A stretch of 12,244 nt of DNA from Gonapodya sp. JEL0774 (lineage: Eukaryota > Monoblepharomycota > Monoblepharidomycetes > Monoblepharidales > Gonapodyaceae), in assembly GCA_027604505.1 (NCBI GenBank), contig JADIIX010000298.1:1-12244 (forward strand), read 5' to 3'. Shown one piece after another: positions 1 to 8,155 of this stretch. The first letter of the stretch is position 1; each line of letters starts with the position of its first letter. The position numbers and the translations under genes were made by a program. The notes beneath the pieces are model-generated. The model did no database searches, was not told where the DNA came from, and worked only from the letters and a program-made list of their open reading frames with translations.

Positions 1-279
1 GTGGGTGAGGACGGATCCGTCGTCTGGGGAGAGGCCGATGAGGCCTGGAAAGATTGGATTTTGAATACGATGAAGAAGGCTTTTTCAATTTTCATTTCTG
101 TTGCGGGGGAAGAGACGCGAGTGGACGTCGTGGTTGCGTCGTTGCGAACCTGTGAATACCCCCACGATCTTCCCGCCGGCATCTTCCACTGCCCGTTTCG
201 CATGTCCGTTCCAATAGTCTGACAAAGCCTGCTGCGATCGTGGCCGGGCGTGAAACGAGCGGTATTCGTAGAAGGACAT
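1..279 (-). CDS. NIPSNAP-like small protein, 5' part only (runs off the window)
   Basis: The start chosen is the ATG at 279-277, which has a good context (GTCGCCATG). Exon 1 (279-150) encodes 43 residues beginning MSFYEYRSF and containing GHAKRAVEDAGGKIVGVFT. A 105-nt intron (149-45) has a weak donor GTTCGC and a good acceptor TTTCCAG. The next exon (44-1) continues in frame as LIGLSPDDGSVLTH and leaves the window. The order YEYRSF, an amphipathic helix, then GGKIVGVF resembles the start of a NIPSNAP/dimeric alpha-beta barrel repeat (YELRTY ... KLVGVF). Members of that family are often mitochondrial and of uncertain function. An in-frame upstream ATG at 444 would add a basic leader, but it starts only 12 nt past the neighbour's stop codon, so it is less likely. 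The family call rests on a short pattern and the gene is incomplete. Confidence 0.45.
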
Positions 280-455
280 GGCGACGTCGGGACAAGTGGA
301 AGCCGTGCCGATCAATCCACTGGAGCAAACACGGGGAGTCTGATTCGTACTGTACGGCCAAAATCGAACAACGGGAGAGAAAGAATCTCGCGAAATTATG
401 TTCGATTTTTCGAATGGGTACAGTATGTACATGAGATGTCTCACTACCAGAGTCG

Positions 456-3172
456 CTATCGATCTTGATCTTCGGTGTCATTCGTCACAGGAATGTCGAC
501 TCCTGTATCTGACCACGCTTGCCAGCTGTCACCGCCTGCATGACCTATCATTTGGAGTGCGAAGTAAAAATCCGTGAGCTGTATACTCCAAGATCGGGCT
601 TGTTCCTGTACGGTTTGGCGAACGTTTGGAGGATGCCTCACCTTGCCCCACTCCCATCCTTCCAATTCTCGCCCTAGCACCCTCTGCTCAAGACTCTGTA
701 AGCGTCGCTCGACAGTTTCTTGGGTATCGTTCTTCGATGGGTGACATCGACGAATGTGACGGAAGGGTTGTCAGCGAATCTCCAACCAATGATCACGAAA
801 TGAATCATGCACGTTTTCTCACCTTAAAGACACTAATCCGAGTAGGTCTCGCGAGCTCGGGGAGGAGCAGCTTTACGTAGAAATGAACTTGCTGTGGTTC
901 CGTCGACGCAGTGACTGGCTCCGTGCGTACGCTTTCTCGAGATTGAGCTCGTACTTCAGGGGGCGGCAAGTGCGGCGCCACTAATGCAGGCCTCGGAATG
1001 AGCTCCAGAGGAGAGGACACGATTGCTGATTGAGCTTGTAAAACGGGAGGCGGCAAGAGCGGTGGCATGCTTGCAGGCTTTGGAATGATGTTTTGTGGAG
1101 AGGACACGATTTGCCTTTGTTGGAAAATATGAGGCGGTCACAACGTCAGGAGGGAGCGTTGAGAAGCAGGCGCGCTCTGAATCGATCCACAAAGTGACTT
1201 ACAGTGTTTCTGGCGAAGTGCTTGTAGCGACGGCTCCGGACTGCAGACGAGAGGCATCCTCCCACGCACTGCGGACGGGAAGAGGACCAGCTCTCGATAC
1301 GGATCTTTCCATCATATTGCTCGATGATGAACGTGATAAGGAAGCGCGGGTAATGGACCGCGGAGTCGTAGGAGGCGAAACGTCTTTTCGAGCTAGATAT
1401 GAAAGAAACGGATTAGAGTCGAATGCTCCCAAGCGAACTTGCGTGACGATTGGTAAACTTGTCGAGTTGGGACAACTCACCGACGGAAGCAGCTTTCTCG
1501 CTCGCCTCTCGCAAGACATTTGCTTCCACCAGAGTGGCCACTTCAGCCGCTTGCTTCTCGTTTGCGGTTCGCAAATCACTCTTTTCGGAATTCAACCTGG
1601 CGACCTCCTCCGAAAGTCTGGCCACCTTGTGCGCCAGTCTCGTGTTGTCTTCTTCCAGATCTGAATTGATGTCGCGGGACTGTCGGAGCTGGGCGGAGAT
1701 GTCGGAGACGCTTTCTTCGAGATGGTGGATGCGGCGGTCGAGCTTGTCATATGCAGCTTGCTTGGACTGCACCTGTACATTAAGTTCTTGGATAGTTTCC
1801 TCTGAGTGCTCTCGCTCTTGTTGAAGGATCTGGATATGATGTATATTGAACTTGGATCAAAACTACGATGTACATGGCGCTGTCTTCTCGGGAAAACTCA
1901 CCGCCTTTAGTCTCTCAACCTCGTTTTCTATCTCGCTCTTCTGATACTGGAGATCCAGAACCACCTTGCTTTGTCTGTCGATCTCGCGATACATGGTGTT
2001 GAACTCGTTTGTGTACTTTCCCAAACGCGTGTTCTGTTGGCAATTCATTTTGTTGAAAAGCACACACTAGCGACGGTGGATTTCCCAATAAACAGCTCAC
2101 TTGCTCAGTTGCAATGTTTCCAAGAGATTCCATGCCCTTGACGAGTGTTTTCCATATGTCGAGGAGTTGATCGTTACTGTGGCTTATCTCGCGTACTTGC
2201 CCACTGATCCGCAACAACCGATCGTCCGCGTATGTCTCGACAAAATCATCATATTCGGCGGTTGCAATAATCTCATTGTAGTTACTCGTTGCGCCCAGTC
2301 TTTCCGCGATATTCTGCCGTTGTGTGGAGTTCGCTGAATATTCTGCTTCCGTGAGCCTTCGAGACAGATCAGCCACCCGCCCTTGAAGCTCGACCACTTT
2401 CTCTGAATCTCCGTTCTCTTGAAAGAGTTTTAGATTCAATATCTGCTGCTCGAGTTCCTTTACCTTGCTCGCTGCCAGGGTGCTCTCAAGGGCTCCCTCC
2501 TGAACCAACAGGACTTCCCCACGTAACCTATGGGATTCCTCTTCCAAGCGATTGTTCTCGACTATTAAGTCGGAGTTGATTTGCTCCAGTGCGGCGACCT
2601 CTTTGTTCACGTTGTTTGCATCGACGTCGCCCGGGACCGATGCTTTATCTTCAATCGCCTCCCCCACTCCGTTCTCGTCGAATTTCCGCCTCACGATACG
2701 CTTCTTCAAGCTAGAAACTTCTTGGTTCTTGCTCTCGAGCTCTTTTATTGCCCTTCCCAACTCGGCCTTCATTTTCCGCAACTCCAGCTGGGTATCGATG
2801 TCCACGTTCGACTGAGTGAGCTCTTGGTTTCGAGTAGCTTCGAGGGATTTCCGAAGCTCTGAAATGGTTCTTGCGTCCCGTCGATGCTGGTCAAGTGCCG
2901 ATTTCAGCATGGCAGGAAGTCTCGAGAGGGTGACGTCATTGACCTTGTCCGCGTCAGTCTGAGGAGAAGAATGTTCACCATCTTGTAAGCAGAGTTTTTT
3001 TTCGACACATTTGAAGGATTGAGTGAGATTTAGATCAATAAGGTAACAGGGCAAATGAGATTTCGACTGAGAGGGAATAGAGCACAACAGGGATCAATCC
3101 ATACTCACCAGAGGCATTATTGTTCGCTGTCGTAGGCACATCTCCGGTTTCCCCTGGTCTCTCTTGGCTCAT
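456..3172 (-). CDS. Long coiled-coil protein with proline-rich C-terminal repeats (unidentified)
   Basis: I do not recognise a named family. The start ATG is at 3172-3170. Proposed exons: 3172-3109, 2981-2101, 2033-1902, 1829-1481, 1392-1203, 1114-823 and 731-456. Introns: 2982-3108, 2034-2100, 1830-1901, 1393-1480, 1115-1202 and 732-822. All junctions keep frame and the product is about 727 aa. Residues about 20-45 are polar. About 45-475 is dominated by charged heptads typical of parallel coiled coil, for example VAALEQINSDLIVENNRLEE and VARLSEEVARLNSEK. This is broken near 235-275 by a Tyr/Asp-rich stretch. About 475-540 is Ser/Thr/Pro/Arg-rich with PPTTPRS, a possible kinase target. About 540-597 is two 29-residue proline-rich repeats. 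The end contains another short helix ending GRELEGWEWGK. A 63-nt in-frame piece (641-579, GTGAGG to TACAG) may be one more intron, giving about 706 aa. If the intron at 1202 is not spliced, translation stops at 1199 and gives 539 aa. It is probably a cytoskeletal, scaffold or organelle-tether protein, but that is inference from composition only. Confidence 0.7.
934..1107 (-). repeat. Two tandem 87-bp repeats coding 29-residue proline-rich units
   Basis: The motif GTGTCCTCTCC (minus strand) starts at 1107 and again at 1020, exactly 87 nt apart. The following blocks match in order: ATTCC, GCCTGC, CTTGCCGCC and GAGCTCAATC or its near match. The unit length is 29 codons. Both copies read in the exon 6 frame of the coiled-coil gene as VSSP...IP.PA......LPPP....AQS. 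A weaker partial resemblance lies further 5' in the intron (about 1140-1190), shifted by about 6 nt. The period being a multiple of three, with conserved Pro/Ser positions, supports the segment being translated. Confidence 0.75.
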
Positions 3173-3411
3173 AGAAATGACTCGCTGATCTGTTGACTCT
3201 CAGATGATAAAAGAGTTCGAGGTGTCATTGTGAAGTGAGTTTTTTGTGCAGTCATGGCCCGAAAGCAAGGAGACCATTCAAAACGTCGACATATCATGAT
3301 TTCAATACAATGTAACCATCTTCGAATATTATACGAATATCAGCTGGGTATATCATTTATCGTTCATAGTTGTCATTCGATCCAATCTGAAAAAAGGTCT
3401 CCCGATCCTCG
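3173..3411. other. Intergenic: promoter of coiled-coil gene and 3' end of transporter gene
   Basis: These 239 nt lie between the start of the coiled-coil gene and the stop of the transporter gene, both on the minus strand. The stretch is AT-rich around 3300-3370. The hexamer TGACTC, a half-site typical of bZIP/Gcn4-like factors, occurs twice close to the start codon (3178-3183 and 3194-3199), probably inside the 5' leader. No canonical AATAAA was seen for the transporter. ATAAATGATA on the minus strand near 3350-3360 is the closest candidate. Confidence 0.4.
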
Positions 3412-5809
3412 TTAGTAGTTCCTCCCCCGATCCAGATCACCGATTTCTTCGTTCTCATTCTCCATGTTCCTCAAACGTGAGTAACCCGCCATTCCCGTAC
3501 TGAACAATCCGAATGGACCGCTCCCTCCATATTGCGGCCCCGTAGAACCACCGGATGCAACCAACGATTCCTTCCTCTCTATGATAGCCTCGTACTTGCC
3601 AATGCCGATTCGAGATAGTGAGGGACTCGGTGGGGCGATGTACCGAGCAACTCCAGTGGCTGATCCTGTCAGTACATCAGATTTACTCACTGGATCAACG
3701 TGCGACGAATCCGCCCGGCTCCTTTTCTTTTTTTGAGCACATTCCAGATCCCCGCCTGTGTTCCGGATATCCACCCACCACATGAACAAGGCGAACATGG
3801 CACCCATAGCTCCGCAGGTAGCAAACATGTGCTCCACAAGAGTAAAGGTGGGGTCCATGGTCACAAGGCGGGCCACCAATAGGGGAAAGAGAGTAAGCGT
3901 GGCGTTAAGAAGAGACGTGGCGAGCCCACTGAGAGTTGTCAGGAATGAGACTGTGGAGGCGAGTTCTGCTGAACGGAGCAACATCCAAATCAACTCACAA
4001 AGCAGTTCCTACCCCTTTCTTAGAAACAACAATAGGCACACACGCCCATACGGTAATCAACAGACAATATGCCATCCCCAATACCACAAGAACTGGTATG
4101 GGGCTGCTCATCCAACTGTCCGCTCCCGCGCTAGAAGCTGGAACCGGCACACTAGCTAGGACCAGGTGAACACTCGAAATCACAAGACCACATAGAACGA
4201 GGAGTTCGGCACGGTGTCCAACGGTATCGACGAGGAGACCTGCGGGAGCTGCGAGGAGGGCAGAGATTGTGTCAGGAATACCCATGACTTGACCAGCTGA
4301 TGTTGCAAAGAGATCGAGTTGATATGACCTTTGGTCAAGAAATGTTACCTCAAAAACCTGTTTGGGCTCACCTCTGGATGGATCGTCCGGAAACCACTTC
4401 AAACGCAGAAAACTCGCGTGGATGTTGTTGAACGGTGACACTGTCGCATAGCACAACACCATTACGCAACACAAAAGCCAAAAAGTGGTTGGAAAATTGA
4501 AAATCTCGGAGAGACGGACCGAGTCGTCGGCAGGTATGCTCAGGGTTGAGGTTGCAACAGAGAGTGTGGAATTTTGGGCGAGTACAGAGCGAGGAAGACG
4601 GGAATTCGAGACTACTGCAGAGAGAATGGGCGCAGTTGAGTGATGCTTAAGTTCTGTTGGTGTAGTGGGTGCAGGTTCTTGCGATGGTTTCGTGGCGTCT
4701 TCGCCCATCATGCTGCCGGCACTGACATCGTAGAAGCTCGTCTTCTTTGAGACGCCATTTGACCGTGAGGATCTACGCAAGCCTCCAATAATTGGCGTAC
4801 TTCCTCGTCGACCGGACATCGACAAGGTTGACGGTGTTTTGTTCGTACTCCCCTGCGACGTTTCAAGAAACGCTGACGCTGGACGATCGGCATACAAGCT
4901 TCCGGGTGTGGATGCTGTGATAAAGCTTTCATCCGTTCCTTCCAACAACGCTGACGAACCATTTTGAAGCTCTACCAGTAGGGGGCGAGTAACGTGCTCA
5001 TCCTGAGGATCATCGCCGTTTTCCTCGTCTGACATGTCCACCCACGCCAATCCACACGCACACGCAAATGAAATGCCCACCGTCAAAGACCCAACCCACA
5101 CAGCACCGGGTACAGACCAGCGTAACGCAACCCACGGACTCACAACATCGTTGACAACGCTTCCCAGTCTACCAATACTGAGGTTGAGACCCAAAGCAAA
5201 TGCGACTTCTTTGCCGGAAAAATGCCTACTTATCAAACTAGTTTGCGCGACCGACAAAGTCTCGCCACCAAGTCCGAACAACGTCCTTCCTGTTAACATC
5301 CACGTAATGTCCTTGGCTGACACACCAACTGAAAACACACACTGTCCAATAAACATGACGGCGCTGAGCACGATGATGAGTCGGGTGTTTCCAAATATGT
5401 CAATGAGCGGACCCCCGACAAGAGGAAGTACGATATTGGGGAACGAGTACACAGAATAGAGCATGTTGATGAAGTACTGGTGAAATTCGTCTGAGAAACC
5501 AAAGTAGGCTTGAAGAGAGGGCGAAAGCGGGGCTGGTAGATCGTAGGCGAAGTAGCTGCATGTCGTTCAATATCATTCAATTTGACGAAGGATGGAACTA
5601 ACACTCCTGATCGTCGCGCCATCCACCGTTCCCCTCGGGGTTCATCATTGATAAAATCAATCATCGCGATTTTCCACGCTACTCTCACCAGCTTCCGCAC
5701 TTTTGTACTGTATTACCTACTTTGAGAATAGTAAAGTAGACGCCAAAATGAGTACCCCCCATCGAGCGAAGGGTGTGGCCGATGGAAGACCTCGCGAGCG
5801 CTCGCTCAT
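3412..5809 (-). CDS. MFSD1-like major facilitator superfamily transporter
   Basis: This is a polytopic transporter resembling animal MFSD1, a lysosomal dipeptide exporter; in fungi a vacuolar/endolysosomal site is inferred. Exons: 5809-5721, 5555-4372, 4296-3999 and 3928-3412, giving 695 aa. Introns: 5556-5720 (165 nt), 4297-4371 (75 nt) and 3929-3998 (70 nt). Exon 1 gives a short N-terminus plus the start of TM1. Joined to exon 2 it reads LLFSNYFAYDLPAPL, the counterpart of the SYFCYDNPAAL segment after TM1. YSFPNIVLPLVGGPLID and the motif-A pattern GPLIDIFGNTR follow, then GRTLFGLGGETLSVAQ. A second motif A, GLLVDTVGHR, marks the C-terminal half. Residues about 204-380 form an unusually long Ser/Thr-rich loop between the two six-helix halves. 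About 100 polar residues follow the last helix. The joins at 4372/4296 and 3999/3928 were chosen because they restore family spacing before the Ala-Pro of TM8 and give GTAFGLATS, like GTAYGF. The 3' end may include another intron (see findings). Confidence 0.85.
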
Positions 5810-6199
5810 CGTGTTGAGTCAAGCGACGAAGGCGTGGCGGCGAGCTGGAAGTGGGCCACTTCCGTAGGAATCGCGATCGTGTGGCCAGTTGCGCGCGGCG
5901 CACTATGTACCCCGCCTTGCAGACCCTCAATAATATAATTTTGACTTGCTAACACGGAGAGATGGTGTTTCAACATTATAGCGAACATAAATTCAACACC
6001 TATTTACTGGCATTTGAACTTTGACCGTGTAGAATGAGGTTGTAAAGGAACTATAAACGGTTGCCTCTCCAGTCCGCGTTAAAAGCTTTCAGTAAGCATG
6101 CTAGCAATCAGAGCATCTCCCAGAGTCATTCCTAAAGAGCATGATGCTTCCTATGCATTGACTGGTTGGTGCTTAACACCGCGACATCTGCTTGAAAGC
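5810..6199. other. Intergenic: transporter promoter and 3' flank of receptor copy A
   Basis: There is no supported gene in these 390 nt. The left 100 nt, next to the transporter start, are GC-rich with CpG-containing words (GCGCCGCGCGC, CGATCGCGAT) and the 17-nt inverted repeat, as expected of a promoter. The part from about 5930 to 6100 is AT-richer and is probably the 3' untranslated and termination region of receptor copy A. No AATAAA was found on the minus strand. The open frames here have no recognisable protein character. Confidence 0.5.
5847..5863. promoter_or_regulatory. 17-nt perfect inverted repeat just upstream of the transporter gene
   Basis: GGAAGTGG, one G, then CCACTTCC: 8-bp arms with perfect complementarity around a 1-nt centre. 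It ends 38 nt upstream of the transporter ATG on the minus strand, in a GC-rich leader or promoter. The size and symmetry suit a dimeric transcription factor site or a small leader hairpin. No factor can be assigned. Confidence 0.4.
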
Positions 6200-7704
6200 T
6201 CAGATTCCCAATTTGGGAGTGTCCACCTTGCAAGAAATCGCGACGATGGCAAAGTGGATGCGGTGGCACTGTGGTACCACGTTGGTGTGGTAGTCAGCAC
6301 TGCCCTGCTGGCGTGCAATCGGTTTCAAAAGCCACTGCCATGACCACCAAACACTGGCGCCACGAATTCGCTCATCCTTAAGCAAATCACTCCCTGTCTC
6401 GCTCAGCTCAATGTGATTTGACTCAAGCAAACCTGCCGCAATCTTCCGTGCACTTGGATCAACAGCAAAAAATGCAATCGAGTTCAGGATACCTCCTGCC
6501 ATCAAGAATTGCTCTGCAAAGCCGAAAACAGAAATGCGAAGATGTGTGAGACTGTCTTTGATGTCGATAGAAGCTCATGAAAAGAAGAATCAGATGTTGT
6601 GCTCACCTCCCACAACACCACCAACGCGACCTCCAAACAAATTTGTGAGCACACTACAAGTAGCGCACAATGCAAGGATAAAGGGATACTGCTCGCGAAG
6701 GCGAACGAATAAAAACATACTTGCATAAATGTGGCGCTGCAACATATTCGGAGAAGCTCTGCGCATTTAGATATTATTATCTCACCAGTATTAATCGTCG
6801 TGAGAGAACTTCATGATCCTCTTGCATTGTATGTGCTACTCCGCCCAGAACAGACGACGGCAGTCTGAGAGATTCGGAGAGCGTTTGTCGTGATAACAAT
6901 GACCAGACCGTGGTCACAACCAGAATTGTGGTGATGAGTACAAAAGCTCCGCCTGCGGAGTACATGACGACAGCGTGCCATCCAAGTTGGTCTCTAAACC
7001 AACAAGCGCCATCACGATTACTGGGGCCAGTGCTACACGCAGAGTTTGCAGAACATTAAAATCCAATAACATCAGCCGACGAGAGGTGGACATACCCGTT
7101 TAGAGTGAGTGCTCCAAACAGCACGGCTACCGCAAACGGCAAGGCAAGAACCACAGTTTGCAAAGTTCCGGAGGCGCGCATTCCGAGCACCAGAGATGCG
7201 AAGAGTAGTCCGCAAATGCAAGTCAGCGACATGTACTCTCCAGCAAGACAAAACATAGTTCCAAACACGGATACTCTGATATTATGGACGTTGTTCCCAC
7301 TTCAGTTCGCTTGAGTTTAGTCACGAACACAGAGAATCTCACGACTCACTGGCAGGTCACGGCGAAAGGTGACACAAAGTACACAGCATAGAAGAAGTGT
7401 GATGACACAAAGTTGAAACAGAATACCAATATAATCAGTTTGTGGATGGGATGTTGGATAACGGGAAGCTTCGCTCTGCGATCAAGTCGGAAGAGATTCA
7501 GCTGGTCACACAACTCTGTTCTGTCAGGAAGTCTCACAGGAACGCAGCCAAGTAAAAAAGCAGGACTGACAAATCGCCGATGTTGGTGAGTATGAACATT
7601 GGAATCATCCAGAGTCGGCGAGTATTTCGAGGAACAGAGTTCGGGTGCTCATCCAACGCGTCCATTCCATCGAACGAGGCCTCCTCTGACATATTCTGAA
7701 ACAT
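6200..7704 (-). CDS. Seven-transmembrane receptor (probable GPCR, cAMP-receptor-like), copy A
   Basis: Exons: 7704-7538, 7475-7350, 7275-7096, 7032-6786, 6688-6607 and 6513-6200, giving 371 aa. Introns are 62, 74, 63, 97 and 93 nt. The first ATG (7704) was chosen because it gives the same N-terminal length as copy B; an ATG at 7692 has a better context. The layout is: a short acidic outside tail without signal peptide; TM1 about 31-55 (NIGDLSVLLFYLAAF); TM2 about 65-92; TM3 about 98-127 (FCLAGEYMSLTCICGLLFAS); TM4 about 132-155; TM5 about 178-205; TM6 about 237-258 (YPFILALCATCSVL); TM7 about 268-290 (FLMAGGILNSIAFFAVDP). Cys97 at the start of TM3 and Cys168 in the second outer loop (GACWF) are placed like the conserved GPCR disulfide. 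A basic inner loop (VLSRRLIL) precedes TM6. The inferred role is sensing an outside cue and signalling through a heterotrimeric G protein. The ligand is unknown. The tail is about 34 residues longer than in copy B. Confidence 0.7.
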
Positions 7705-7837
7705 CAAGCAAAAATCTTTCGATCGCTGGATTCTTTTGTTTTTGCCTGTGATGCGTTGCGGAGGAAAAGTTGTGCCTCATTTCCGGAAAGGGACCAAGCA
7801 GCTCGGCGATGGGGTCTCACCATGTGTCCCCCTCATT

Positions 7838-7859
7838 ATTGGCGGATACTGTATTGGCG
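7838..7859 (-). promoter_or_regulatory. Two CGCCAAT (CCAAT-box) elements upstream of receptor copy A
   Basis: ATTGGCG occurs at 7838-7844 and 7853-7859 on the plus strand. These are two CGCCAAT boxes on the minus strand, 15 bp apart, about 135-155 bp upstream of the copy A start. CCAAT boxes at this distance are typical binding sites for the HAP/NF-Y complex in fungi. This is motif-level evidence only. Confidence 0.35.
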
Positions 7860-7986
7860 ATTGAAACCCCCATCGTTGAAGATCACGACTGCAGCTTTCG
7901 TGCTGAGTGAGATCCCAGTGCCTATGACGAAGTTACTGGGCTGGCGATAATCGCAATTATAACAAAAATTCATTGACATTGACGGC

Positions 7987-8048
7987 ATGAAAGTTTTGCA
8001 CCTTTCTCAGCACAAATTTACATTTACAGTAAGGTATGAAAGTTTTGC
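7987..8048. repeat. Direct repeat of a 13-mer, 49 nt apart
   Basis: ATGAAAGTTTTGC occurs at 7987-7999 and again at 8036-8048, in the 3' flank of receptor copy B. The spacer is AT-rich. The longer context does not match, so this may be a small local duplication or chance. Confidence 0.5.
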
Positions 8049-8155
8049 GGAATTCTGCATCATGGGCCAATGTTGCTGATTCGGCAAGGTGTGCCGGTCG
8101 CACGGGCGGTGTCATGCGCAGCTGCAAGATTGTGTCCACCTTTTTCTCCTGGTAG

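Larger units (their letters stand above)
7705..8155. other. Intergenic: promoter of receptor copy A and 3' flank of copy B
   Basis: There is no supported gene in these 451 nt. The portion up to about 7940 is probably the promoter and leader of copy A and carries two CGCCAAT boxes. The portion from about 7960 to 8155 follows the copy B stop codon, is AT-richer, and contains a 13-nt direct repeat. Short open frames here show no family resemblance. Confidence 0.5.

Noticed and set aside
1095-1664. Long plus-strand open frame of about 189 codons
   Set aside because: It is antisense to the coiled-coil exons, has no recognisable domain, and ignores well-supported splice sites on the other strand.
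2931-2938. Perfect CRE palindrome TGACGTCA
   Set aside because: It lies inside coding exon 2 of the coiled-coil gene (codons for Asn-Asp-Val-Thr) far from any start, so it is most likely coincidental.
3663-3690. Intron-like GTGAGTAAAT...CTGACAG (25 nt) in the transporter tail
   Set aside because: It is too short for a spliceosomal intron and its removal shifts the frame. The uninterrupted frame runs on to the stop at 3412.
5034-5459. Plus-strand open frame of about 141 codons within the transporter
   Set aside because: It is the reverse complement of a clear MFS coding exon, a composition shadow.
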